NCBI GenBank assembly: GCA_002403855.1
Contig: DHIO01000028.1
Coordinates: 44,045 to 53,436 of the forward strand
Length of the DNA: 9,392 nt
Reading direction: 5' to 3'
From: Acidimicrobiia bacterium UBA4744
GTDB lineage: Bacteria > Actinomycetota > Acidimicrobiia > Spongiisociales > UBA4744
A program made the translations under genes and the position numbers. How positions within the stretch are numbered: position 1 is the first letter of the stretch; each line of letters opens with the position of its first letter. Shown one piece after another: positions 1-5,922 of this stretch. The notes beneath the pieces were generated by a model, which did no database searches, was not told where the DNA came from, and saw only the letters and a list, made by a program, of their open reading frames with translations.

Positions 1-266
1 GTCCCGTCACCGGCAACATCATTGGTCTTGGTGGCGACTTCCTTGGCGAGCTGGGCGCCCATGTTCTCCCACGCGTCCTCCAACTCGATTTCCTTGGCGA
101 TCGTGACACCGTCATTGGTAATGGTGGGAGCACCCCACTTCTTCTCGAGCACGACGTTGCGACCCTTGGGGCCCAGCGTCACTTTCACTACGTCGGCCAG
201 CTTGTTCACTCCGTCTTCGAGGCCCCTGCGGGCATCCTCGTCGAAGCGCAAGTCCTTTGCAGCCAT
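1..266 (-). CDS. groEL: 60-kDa chaperonin GroEL, N-terminal part (runs off window)
   Basis: GroEL forms the double heptameric ring that folds cytosolic proteins using ATP, capped by GroES. Only the first 88 complete codons are present; the gene continues beyond the left edge. The visible part belongs to the equatorial ATPase domain: T30-L-G-P-K-G35 is the phosphate-binding loop, D52 lies in TNDGV, and the last residues AGDG carry D87, all at the same numbers as in E. coli GroEL, so the start is secure. An AGGAGG ribosome-binding site (plus-strand 274-279) lies 7 bases before the ATG. It follows groES after only 18 bases, so the two are co-transcribed from the CIRCE-controlled promoter upstream of groES. 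Which paralogue it is (GroEL1-like with a His-rich tail, or the main GroEL) cannot be judged because the C-terminus is missing. Confidence 0.97.
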   Translation of the reverse strand, partial: MAAKDLRFDEDARRGLEDGVNKLADVVKVTLGPKGRNVVLEKKWGAPTITNDGVTIAKEIELEDAWENMGAQLAKEVATKTNDVAGDG

Positions 267-284
267 TGATAATCCTCCTGGTTC

Positions 285-575
285 CTAAGCGATGATCGCG
301 AGCAGGTCGCGAGACGAGAGGATCAGATACTCCTGGCCCTCGAACTTGATTTCCGTACCGCCGTACTTGGAGTAGACGACCGTGTCGCCTTCCTTCACGT
401 CCGGCGGGGTGCGCTCACCCTTGTCGTTGACCTCGCCGGGCCCTACGGCAAGTACCTTGCCCAACTGCGGCTTTTCCTTTGCGGTGTCGGGGATAACGAG
501 GCCGGAGGCGGTTCGAGCCTCTTGCTCGTCCTCGGCCTTGACGACCACCCGGTCACCCAACGGCTTGAGTTTCAT
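285..575 (-). CDS. groES: 10-kDa co-chaperonin GroES
   Basis: GroES is the heptameric lid of the GroEL chamber in the cytosol. The protein is 96 residues, the normal size. It starts MKLKPLGDRVVVK, the typical first strand of the GroES barrel. The mobile loop that contacts GroEL is around residues 16-35 and contains SGLVIPD. The C-terminal half has the usual KEGDTVVYSKYGGTE and a final LLAII. The ATG at 573-575 has a strong AAGGAGGG site (plus-strand 584-591) with 8 bases of spacing. The gene is first in a two-gene unit with groEL and is preceded by two CIRCE operators, so HrcA-mediated heat-shock repression is expected; that regulation is inferred from the sites, since hrcA itself is not in the window. 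Confidence 0.98.
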   Translation of the reverse strand: MKLKPLGDRVVVKAEDEQEARTASGLVIPDTAKEKPQLGKVLAVGPGEVNDKGERTPPDVKEGDTVVYSKYGGTEIKFEGQEYLILSSRDLLAIIA

Positions 576-594
576 AGCGGAGTCCCTCCTTCGG

Positions 595-621
595 TTAGCA
601 CTCCATAGCTCCGAGTGCCAA
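595..621 (-). promoter_or_regulatory. CIRCE operator (HrcA site), proximal to groES
   Basis: The CIRCE consensus is TTAGCACTC-N9-GAGTGCTAA. The plus strand reads ttagcactc (595-603), nine bases, then gagtgccaa (613-621): one arm is perfect and the other has a single mismatch. It sits directly before the groES ribosome-binding site. HrcA bound here would block groESL transcription at normal temperature. Confidence 0.95.
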
Positions 622-651
622 ACTCTAGCACTCTCCAGCGCAGAGTGCTAA
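622..651 (-). promoter_or_regulatory. groESL promoter: Possible sigma70-type groESL promoter embedded in the CIRCE pair
   Basis: Read in the gene direction, TTAGCA (plus-strand 646-651, 4 of 6 to TTGACA) is followed after 18 bases by TAGAGT (plus-strand 622-627, 4 of 6 to TATAAT). Transcription would begin near 615, inside the proximal CIRCE, so both operators would overlap the polymerase footprint. The matches are weak and the -35 is also part of the CIRCE arm, so this is only a proposal; the true promoter could lie a little further upstream. Confidence 0.3.
625..651 (-). promoter_or_regulatory. CIRCE operator (HrcA site), distal to groES
   Basis: The second CIRCE copy reads ctagcactc (625-633), nine bases, then gagtgctaa (643-651) on the plus strand: one mismatch in the first arm, the other perfect. 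It begins exactly 30 bp from the start of the proximal copy, with only three bases between the two. Two CIRCE elements before groESL are known from Actinomycetota such as Streptomyces and Mycobacterium. Confidence 0.95.
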
Positions 652-656
652 ATCAG

Positions 657-673
657 GTTTCGCGAGGCGAAAC
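657..673 (-). terminator. Short perfect hairpin after the DUF1295 gene, possible weak terminator
   Basis: The plus strand has gtttcgc (657-663), a three-base loop, then gcgaaac (667-673): a perfect 7-bp stem beginning 15 bases after the stop codon of the DUF1295 gene. In the gene direction the stem is followed by CTGATTTAG, without a real T run, so it does not meet the usual intrinsic-terminator pattern. It lies just where the upstream operon should end and the heat-shock unit begin. Confidence 0.35.
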
Positions 674-687
674 GCATATTCCGCCGG

Positions 688-1464
688 CTACTTCTTCTTC
701 GGCCCGGGGAAGAAGCCGTTGGTCGTCCGCACGTACTCTTCGTATCCCCGGCGAGACGTGGTGAGCTTCTTCTCAAGGAGAGCGGCACCCGATACGCGCA
801 TCAGGAGGACACTCATCAACAAAGGCCCCACGAAAGACCACCAACCGCCGGACCCGAGCGCCAACAGGAAGAAGCCCCACCACACCATGAAGTCGCCGAA
901 GTAGTTGGGATGGCGGGTGTACCGCCAAACACCCGAGTCCAGGACTTTGCCCCGATTGGCCGGGTCCTTCTTGAACCGTGCAAGCTGGAAGTCCCCAACC
1001 GACTCGAAGTAGAAACCGATCGCCCAAAACGCCATGCCCAGGTAGTCGAACACTCCCAGCGGGATGGACCCTTCGATGGCGGCCAGCAGGGGAAGCGAGA
1101 CGATCCATGCCAGGATCGCCTGCAACCAGAACACGGTGAACAAACTCTTGACCGGGAAGTTGGGTCCCTGACGCTCTCGCATGGCCTGATAGCGGTAATC
1201 CTCTCCTTGGCCGGCGTTCCGCCAGAAGAGGTAGGCAGCCAGGCGGACTCCCCAGATCAACAGGAGGGCGAGCACCACGGCCGGGCGGGCCCCGTACTCG
1301 GTATCGCTGGCAAACCGATACGTCGTACCGAGGACGATGAAGGTGAGCCCCCAAAAGGGATCGACGATGCTGGCGTCCCTCCGGATGAGGCTGACAACCC
1401 ACACCAGGGTCAAGAACCCGATGGCCGCCGCCAGACCCCACAGGTACACGTCTAGATCGAACAC
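688..1464 (-). CDS. DUF1295 family integral membrane protein (steroid reductase/ICMT-like fold)
   Basis: A 258-residue polytopic membrane protein. Hydrophobic segments lie near residues 5-27, 34-49, 61-82, 108-130, 139-156, 190-205 and 207-226. The C-terminal half holds the family signature: SGVWRYTRHPNYFGDF (177-192), then LLEKK and RRGYEEYVRTTNGFFPGP near the end. This signature is shared by DUF1295 proteins, isoprenylcysteine carboxyl methyltransferases and steroid 5-alpha-reductase-like enzymes, where the R-HPNY region binds cofactor (SAM or NADPH). The substrate cannot be told from the sequence. The start is GTG, preceded after 5 bases by AAGGAG. It follows the M50 protease gene by 44 bases and is probably the last gene of the long operon; the groESL unit starts after it. 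The GC and apparent codon use match its neighbours. Confidence 0.88.
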   Translation of the reverse strand: MFDLDVYLWGLAAAIGFLTLVWVVSLIRRDASIVDPFWGLTFIVLGTTYRFASDTEYGARPAVVLALLLIWGVRLAAYLFWRNAGQGEDYRYQAMRERQGPNFPVKSLFTVFWLQAILAWIVSLPLLAAIEGSIPLGVFDYLGMAFWAIGFYFESVGDFQLARFKKDPANRGKVLDSGVWRYTRHPNYFGDFMVWWGFFLLALGSGGWWSFVGPLLMSVLLMRVSGAALLEKKLTTSRRGYEEYVRTTNGFFPGPKKK

Positions 1465-1469
1465 GGAGA

Positions 1470-1475
1470 CTCCTT
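1470..1475 (-). promoter_or_regulatory. Ribosome-binding site that fixes the GTG start of the DUF1295 gene
   Basis: Gene-strand AAGGAG lies 5 bases before the GTG at 1462-1464. No in-frame ATG is close by, and the next residues (FDLDVYLWG) lead straight into the first membrane segment. The 44-bp gap that holds this site (1465-1508) shows no other clear signal. Confidence 0.75.
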
Positions 1476-1508
1476 CGCTGCTCGTTCAGACCTTCATACG
1501 GCGCCGGA

Positions 1509-2630
1509 TCAGGAAAGGGATTGCCGCTGCATCCAGCGCGTGACGTCACTCGGTGAGACTATCCCCACCAACCTCCCGTCCTCGACCACCACCACCCGTT
1601 GTCCGGCGCCACTGAGCTTGGCCAGAAGCTCCTCGGCAGGCGTATCGGCACTCACCGCATCCTCGGGATTCAATACCTGCATGACCTCGGCCACGAGGAC
1701 GTTACTCCAGTTGCTGCGAGGTACGTTGCCGAGTTGCTTGAGTGAAATCAGCCCTCGGACTCTTCCCTCATGAGTCACCGGAAACGCTGAAACGTTCTTC
1801 GCCATGAAATGGTCGTCGAATACCTGCTGCAGGGTGAGGTTGCCGTCGACGGCGATGGGGGTGCGAGTCATCAACTGGGCGGCTACCACCCCGGTGAGTC
1901 CCTCTTTGATAGTCAATTGGGTGAGGGTGGCTCCCGCCGCTTGGAAGAGGAACCATCCCAGAACGATCCACCACAGCCCTCCGAAGTCCCCGCGAACGAA
2001 GACGCTCAGCACCCCAACGGCGATCATCAGCCCGGCAATGATCCGACCTCCGTTGCCGGCGATCCTGGTGGCGCGCCGGTAGTCACCGGTGGCCCTCCAT
2101 ACGATCGAACGCAGGACCCGGCCGCCGTCGAGTGGGAAGCCGGGCAGGAGGTTGAAACCGCCCAGGAGCAGGTTGATCCACCCCAGTCGGGTAGTGATCT
2201 GATCGACGACCGAACCATCAGCGGTCAAAGCTGCCAGACCCAGGAACGCCCCTCCCAGCACGAACGAGGAGGCCGGACCGGCAATGGTTATGGCGAATTC
2301 GTCCTGAGGGTTGGCCGCTTCAGTTTCGATCTCGGAAACGCCGCCGAAGATGAACAGCCGGATCCGCCGTACTTGAACCCCGCGCCGTACCGCCACCACC
2401 GAATGGCTCAACTCGTGAACGAGAACGCTGCCGAAGAAGAGTGCGGCACCGACTACTGCCAGAGCCCACAGTGCGGCGTTGTCGACCGGCGCCACCAATC
2501 CTCGCCTTTGATAGTCGACCAGATCTCCCCAGAAGAAGAACACGATCAGGAAGAAGATCACCAACCACGACGTATCGATGACGATGGGAATGCCGAAGAT
2601 CCGGCCGATCCGGAAGCCGCCTCCGTTCAT
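1509..2630 (-). CDS. Site-2 protease-type M50 zinc metalloprotease with two CBS domains
   Basis: A 373-residue intramembrane protease of the SpoIVFB/Rip3-like group: an M50 core followed by a regulatory CBS pair. Zinc-binding HELSH is at residues 72-76 in a membrane segment, and NLLPGFPLDGG at 160-170 supplies the third ligand, D168. Membrane segments lie near 20-36, 53-74, 112-135, 146-166, 196-212 and 216-236. CBS domain 1 spans about 250-302 and CBS domain 2 about 312-368, ending with GRLVGIVSPSDVTRW. Such CBS pairs usually sense adenine nucleotides. The substrate is unknown; site-2 proteases typically release anti-sigma or other membrane-bound regulators. The start was chosen at MNGGGFRIG, whose ATG overlaps the tsaD stop by one base (TGATG). 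It lacks a good ribosome-binding site, so coupling to tsaD translation is likely. A longer in-frame extension upstream only reads through tsaD. Confidence 0.92.
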   Translation of the reverse strand: MNGGGFRIGRIFGIPIVIDTSWLVIFFLIVFFFWGDLVDYQRRGLVAPVDNAALWALAVVGAALFFGSVLVHELSHSVVAVRRGVQVRRIRLFIFGGVSEIETEAANPQDEFAITIAGPASSFVLGGAFLGLAALTADGSVVDQITTRLGWINLLLGGFNLLPGFPLDGGRVLRSIVWRATGDYRRATRIAGNGGRIIAGLMIAVGVLSVFVRGDFGGLWWIVLGWFLFQAAGATLTQLTIKEGLTGVVAAQLMTRTPIAVDGNLTLQQVFDDHFMAKNVSAFPVTHEGRVRGLISLKQLGNVPRSNWSNVLVAEVMQVLNPEDAVSADTPAEELLAKLSGAGQRVVVVEDGRLVGIVSPSDVTRWMQRQSLS

Positions 2631-3643
2631 CAGAAGTCGAGCGACATGGAAGGATCCACTTGCCCGTCCCACGCGGTGTAGGTGCCTTGAGACAGCCAAT
2701 GAGATCCCGCCGCGCCGATCATGGCCGCATTGTCGGTGCACAGCAACGGAGAAGGAAGCACGAGGCGAATGCCGCGCCGGTCGGCCTCTTCCTGCATGCG
2801 AACCCGGAGCCGCCGGTTGGCGAGAACACCACCCCCGCCGCCCACCATTTCGGCTCCGGTGTCGTCGACCGCATTGAAGGTCTTGCCCACGAGGGCGTCC
2901 ACAATCGCTTCCTGGACCGAAGCGGCCACGTCCGCCAGCGGTGGGAGCTCGTTGGCGCTCGACGCATTCTTGATGAACGTCACCACCGAGGTCTTCAGTC
3001 CCGAGAACGACAGGTTGTAACGATCCTCCCCGAGCGCGCGGGGAAAGCGAACCGTGGCAGGATCTCCATTGCTCGAAGCCAAATCGATGGCCGGGCCCCC
3101 CGGATAACCGAGACCCATGAAGCGGGCGAGTTTGTCGAATGCTTCCCCGGCTGCGTCGTCAATGGTTCGGCCCAGCACTTCGTAGTCGCCCCAGTCCCGC
3201 ATGTGAACGATTTGACTGTGCCCCCCGGAAGCGAGCACGACCACCGCGGGCGGCTGGAATTCGTCGAACTCCAGTCGGGGCGCGAACAGATGGCCCTCCA
3301 TGTGATCGACTCCCACGAACGGAAGTTGTCTCGCCCACGCCGTCGCTTTGGCAAACGAGAAACCAACCAGGAGAGCGCCGACCAGGCCGGGCCCCTGGGT
3401 GGCCGCCACACCGTCGAGGTCGTCGGGATGTACGCCGGCTTCGCTGAGGGCCCGGTGGGTGAGCGAACGGATCGCTTCAACGTGAGCCCGGGCGGCTACC
3501 TCCGGCACGACCCCGCCGAACCGCGAATGGAGATCGACCTGAGACGAAAGCACGTTGGAAAGCGGGCGGGTCCCGCGCACGACGGCCACGGCGGTCTCGT
3601 CGCAACTGGTTTCGAAGGCAAGAACGGTCGGTTCGACGGTCAT
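2630..3643 (-). CDS. tsaD: tRNA threonylcarbamoyladenosine (t6A37) transferase subunit TsaD
   Basis: TsaD (Kae1/YgjD family) is the catalytic ASKHA-fold subunit that moves the threonylcarbamoyl group from TC-AMP to A37 of ANN-decoding tRNAs in the cytosol, with TsaB and TsaE. At 337 residues it has the normal length. Visible motifs: LAFETSCDETAVA (8-20), the metal-binding pair H114 and H118 in HMEGH, ASGGHSQIV (138-146), YPGGPAIDLAS (180-190), SFSGLKT (212-218), GGVLANRRLR (271-280) and CTDNAAMIG (302-310) with metal ligand D304. The ATG at 3641-3643 overlaps the rimI stop in ATGA, with GGAG 9 bases upstream. A longer in-frame start would run deep into rimI and adds no conserved sequence. Confidence 0.97.
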   Translation of the reverse strand: MTVEPTVLAFETSCDETAVAVVRGTRPLSNVLSSQVDLHSRFGGVVPEVAARAHVEAIRSLTHRALSEAGVHPDDLDGVAATQGPGLVGALLVGFSFAKATAWARQLPFVGVDHMEGHLFAPRLEFDEFQPPAVVVLASGGHSQIVHMRDWGDYEVLGRTIDDAAGEAFDKLARFMGLGYPGGPAIDLASSNGDPATVRFPRALGEDRYNLSFSGLKTSVVTFIKNASSANELPPLADVAASVQEAIVDALVGKTFNAVDDTGAEMVGGGGGVLANRRLRVRMQEEADRRGIRLVLPSPLLCTDNAAMIGAAGSHWLSQGTYTAWDGQVDPSMSLDF

Positions 3644-4149
3644 CCCAGGGTGCTCCGAATCTCCTCGAGACGGGCACCATATTGCGGTTGATCGATCTCG
3701 TGAACCCACATGATGAGGGCGTCTTCATCTCCGTAGTAGCTCTTGCGGACACCGACCGGTGCCATGCCGAACCTTCTGTAGAGCTCCTGAGCGGAGCGAT
3801 TCGACGTGCGCACTTCGAGCGTCAGGTGCCTGGCACCGCCCGCGAGCGCGGCGTCGATCAGGTGCAGCATCAGCCGCGTTCCGAGTTTGCGGCCGCGGGC
3901 CTCCGAAGTCACGGCGATGGTCGTCACGTGGGCTTCATCGGCCACTTGCAGCAGTCCTGCGTAACCCGCCAGCTCCCCGATCTCGTCTACGGCTACGAAG
4001 TAGGAGCGACCGGGTTGTTCCAGCTCATCCTGAAACACTCTCTCCGACCAGGGTTGCGGAAAGGTGGCGCGTTCCAGGCGGAACACGCCGGGAACGTCGG
4101 TGGGCACCATCGGTCTGATGTCGATCACGCCGGTGACTGTTCCGCCCAC
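3640..4149 (-). CDS. rimI: Ribosomal protein S18 alanine N-acetyltransferase RimI (GNAT)
   Basis: A GNAT acetyltransferase that uses acetyl-CoA to acetylate the N-terminal alanine of ribosomal protein S18. In 169 residues: IRPMVPTDVPGV at the N-terminus, substrate-side FPQPWSE (30-36), the beta strand VTTIAV, and the acetyl-CoA loop RGRKLGTRL (85-93). LEVRTSN (111-117) with E112, and Y124 in ELYRRFGM, match the catalytic Glu/Tyr region of RimI. The C-terminus is slightly longer than in E. coli. The GTG start at 4147-4149 was chosen because AGGAGG lies 4 bases upstream; it overlaps the end of tsaB by 25 bases. A second GTG at 4126-4128 would give a 4-base GTGA overlap and 162 residues but has no such site. 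Its place between tsaB and tsaD is classic for Actinomycetota. Confidence 0.94.
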   Translation of the reverse strand: MGGTVTGVIDIRPMVPTDVPGVFRLERATFPQPWSERVFQDELEQPGRSYFVAVDEIGELAGYAGLLQVADEAHVTTIAVTSEARGRKLGTRLMLHLIDAALAGGARHLTLEVRTSNRSAQELYRRFGMAPVGVRKSYYGDEDALIMWVHEIDQPQYGARLEEIRSTLG

Positions 4150-4844
4150 GGACCCTCCTCCCGATATTGCTTCCAGTTGATGGTCACGTCGGGTTCGCGC
4201 AAGTAGAGCGGTCGCACCTCGTCGGCGTGAGGAAACTCCTCCCGATCAACCCGACCGACCGCCAGTTCGAGCATGGCCTCGGCGGCGGGAAACTGTGGTC
4301 GGCCGCTCTTCACCCGGTGCAACCCGCGAAAGAAACCTTCGGGCAGCGAGGCCCAATCCCCCACCACCAGCCCATCCTCAGGATCGGATTGCAGGATTGC
4401 CCGGAACTGCTCTACCTCTACCAGCTGCGGAGGCCCATCCTTGACCACGCCGCCGGGCACCGGTTGATAGGAAGCCACGGCTACTTCACCCCGGCGCACA
4501 TCCACGACAGACCACACGTGACGCCGGTGGGTTGCGGCATGCAGGGCAATCACATCCAGTGAACTGAGCGGAACCAGGGGGACGCCGAGCGCGGCCGCCA
4601 GCCCCTGAGCCGTCGAAAGGCCCACCCGAATGCCCGTGTACAAACCGGGACCGACGTCGATGGCGATCGCATCGAGCTCGTGCGGACGCCAGCCCACCTG
4701 ATCAAAACAGAAGTCGAGGGCCGAGACGATGAACGCAGCATGACCCCGACGCTCCACCCGTTCGGCCGAAGCGACCACGTCCCGTCCGATTCCCAGCGCA
4801 ACCGATGAAGCCGGAGTGGCCGTTTCGATGGCGAGCAGCTTCAT
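4125..4844 (-). CDS. tsaB: t6A biosynthesis complex dimerisation subunit TsaB
   Basis: TsaB (YeaZ) is the non-catalytic paralogue of TsaD that dimerises with it and bridges to TsaE during tRNA t6A37 synthesis. The 239-residue protein starts MKLLAIETATPASSVALG, the ASKHA phosphate-1 strand, and has IAIDVGPGLYTGIRVGLS at 60-77, followed by AQGLAAALGVPLVPLSSLD at 79-97. The C-terminal part is less conserved and ends with a short polar tail after VRPLYLREPDV (210-220). The ATG at 4842-4844 overlaps the tsaE stop in ATGA and has AAGGAG with 8 bases of spacing. A longer open frame upstream overlaps tsaE and carries no family features, so it was not used. Its end overlaps the start of rimI by 25 bases. 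Confidence 0.95.
   Translation of the reverse strand: MKLLAIETATPASSVALGIGRDVVASAERVERRGHAAFIVSALDFCFDQVGWRPHELDAIAIDVGPGLYTGIRVGLSTAQGLAAALGVPLVPLSSLDVIALHAATHRRHVWSVVDVRRGEVAVASYQPVPGGVVKDGPPQLVEVEQFRAILQSDPEDGLVVGDWASLPEGFFRGLHRVKSGRPQFPAAEAMLELAVGRVDREEFPHADEVRPLYLREPDVTINWKQYREEGPWAEQSPA
4154..4159 (-). promoter_or_regulatory. Ribosome-binding site supporting the upstream GTG start of rimI
   Basis: Gene-strand AGGAGG, within a longer GGGAGGAGGG, ends 4 bases before the GTG at 4147-4149 and lies inside the last codons of tsaB. It favours this start over the GTG at 4126-4128, which has no purine-rich site before it. Confidence 0.6.
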
Positions 4845-5299
4845 TCGACCATCTCCTTGAGCGACCGGGACTGCCAGGCGCCGCATGGAATCAGCCGCAC
4901 CACTCGATCGTTCGTGCCGGTCACTTCGATTTCGACACGAAGGTGATCGTCGGGCATCGCGGACGCAACCGTATTGCCCCACTCGACAATCAAGACCCCG
5001 TCACGAGCCTCTTCGAAGAGGTCGAGGTCCTCGAGTTCGTTCATAGTCGTCAACCGGTACACGTCGGCGTGCGTGAGCGGAGTGAATCCACCCGCATAAC
5101 GGCGAACGAGCATGAAGCTGGGACTGATCACCGGCTCTTCGATTCCCATGCCTTCCGCCAAACCCCCGGCAAATGCCGTCTTGCCGGCTCCGAGCTCGCC
5201 GGCCAGCAACACCACGTCGCCGCGACCGAGAAAACTCGCCAGGCGCCGACCGATCGCCCGGGTATCGACTTCGCCGTTCGAGGAGAGTTCGACCGTCAT
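4841..5299 (-). CDS. tsaE: t6A biosynthesis ATPase TsaE
   Basis: TsaE (YjeE) is the P-loop ATPase that binds and resets the TsaB-TsaD complex during t6A37 formation. At 152 residues it is of normal size. Walker A is GELGAGKT at 34-41, followed by SPSFMLVRRY (59-68; usually SPTF in the family), HADVYRL at 77-83 with D79, and IVEWG (104-108), the conserved strand with E107. The ATG at 5297-5299 overlaps the stop of the uracil-DNA glycosylase gene in ATGA. A GGAG (plus-strand 5308-5311) lies 8 bases upstream, inside the codons of the glycosylase's C-terminal peptide. Its own stop overlaps the tsaB start in the same way, so the tsaE-tsaB ratio is probably fixed by coupling. Confidence 0.96.
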   Translation of the reverse strand: MTVELSSNGEVDTRAIGRRLASFLGRGDVVLLAGELGAGKTAFAGGLAEGMGIEEPVISPSFMLVRRYAGGFTPLTHADVYRLTTMNELEDLDLFEEARDGVLIVEWGNTVASAMPDDHLRVEIEVTGTNDRVVRLIPCGAWQSRSLKEMVE

Positions 5300-5922
5300 C
5301 CAAACAGCTCCAACTGCTGGGCCGGAGAGTCGGGTTCAGCTTCGGCCTCGGACTTGCCATCCAGCGTGGTCCTCACCAATGCAAAATCCTCCTGCATCGA
5401 CGCCAGGACCGAGGGGCCACCCCTGAGCGCCGCGGCGGGATGGAAGGTGGGGATCACTACTCGGTTCCACCACGGATAGGCCCGCCCTCGCAACCGGGTG
5501 ATCCCCCGTTCTTCCTTGAGCAGCAGCTTGGTAGCGAAGTTGCCGAGCGTCATGACCACCGCCGGGTTGATCAGCCGGATCTGATCGGCCAGGTAGCCCT
5601 TACAGGCAGAAATCTCGTCTGGTCGCGGATCACGATTGCCGGGCGGACGGCATTTGACCACGTTGGCAATGTAGGTGTCGGACCGTTGCAGGCCGATCTC
5701 AGACAGTAGCTGGTTGAGCAGTCGACCGGCGGCCCCCACAAACGGTACGCCCTCGAGATCCTCATTCCGGCCTGGTCCTTCGCCGACGAACATCACGCGT
5801 GCGGAGGCGCTGCCGTCTCCGAACACGACATTGGTGCGCGTTGCAGCCAGCCCGCAGGCAGTGCAGGCGGCGGCCACTTCGGCCAAGCGCTCGAGTTCTT
5901 CAGCTGCTCGTGTCTCTGCCAT
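5296..5922 (-). CDS. Family 4 (iron-sulfur) uracil-DNA glycosylase with C-terminal clamp-binding motif
   Basis: This enzyme removes uracil from DNA to begin base excision repair. The 208-residue protein has the thermophile-type UDGa pattern: C20 and C23 (CTAC), C91 in VKCRPPGNRDP and C107 in ISACKGYL form the 4Fe-4S site. The 68- and 16-residue spacings match the family. GEGPGRNED (47-55) is the active-site motif and FHPAAALR (160-167) carries the conserved His-Pro. After the catalytic domain there is an acidic, probably flexible stretch (about 188-201), then QLELF at 203-207 and a final Gly, which fits the bacterial beta-clamp-binding consensus. The ATG at 5920-5922 was preferred because GGTGG lies 9 bases before it; an ATG three codons upstream (5931) is possible. 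Both overlap the P1 peptidase gene by 20-30 bases. Confidence 0.95.
   Translation of the reverse strand: MAETRAAEELERLAEVAAACTACGLAATRTNVVFGDGSASARVMFVGEGPGRNEDLEGVPFVGAAGRLLNQLLSEIGLQRSDTYIANVVKCRPPGNRDPRPDEISACKGYLADQIRLINPAVVMTLGNFATKLLLKEERGITRLRGRAYPWWNRVVIPTFHPAAALRGGPSVLASMQEDFALVRTTLDGKSEAEAEPDSPAQQLELFG

Noticed and set aside
773..1549. 258-codon minus-strand frame overlapping the DUF1295 gene
   Set aside because: It is an Arg/Gly/Pro-rich out-of-frame reading of the same DNA; the other frame gives membrane segments and the RHPNYFG signature.
1809..2681. 290-codon plus-strand open frame opposite the M50 protease gene
   Set aside because: The translation is Asp/Pro/Gln-rich without family features, while the minus strand encodes a complete protease with HELSH and CBS domains.
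2631..2741. N-terminal extension of the M50 protease
   Set aside because: The added 37 residues lie inside the tsaD coding sequence and are not hydrophobic or family-like; the TGATG junction gives a better start.
2660..3691. 343-codon open frame on the plus strand opposite tsaD
   Set aside because: It is the antisense of tsaD and the end of rimI in high-GC DNA, is rich in Arg/Gly/His with no recognisable domain, and the opposite frame encodes a fully motif-complete TsaD.
3644..3709. N-terminal extension of TsaD
   Set aside because: The added residues overlap rimI and precede the conserved LAFETSCDET; the ATGA junction with GGAG upstream fits better.
262..4844. Possibility of a novel defence or mobile system among these genes
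   Set aside because: No transposase, integrase, toxin-antitoxin pair, CRISPR repeat or atypical base composition is visible; every gene here matches a core or widespread family.
4845..4982. N-terminal extension of TsaB
   Set aside because: The extra residues are the out-of-frame reading of the end of tsaE; MKLLAIETAT is the family start and has a good ribosome-binding site.
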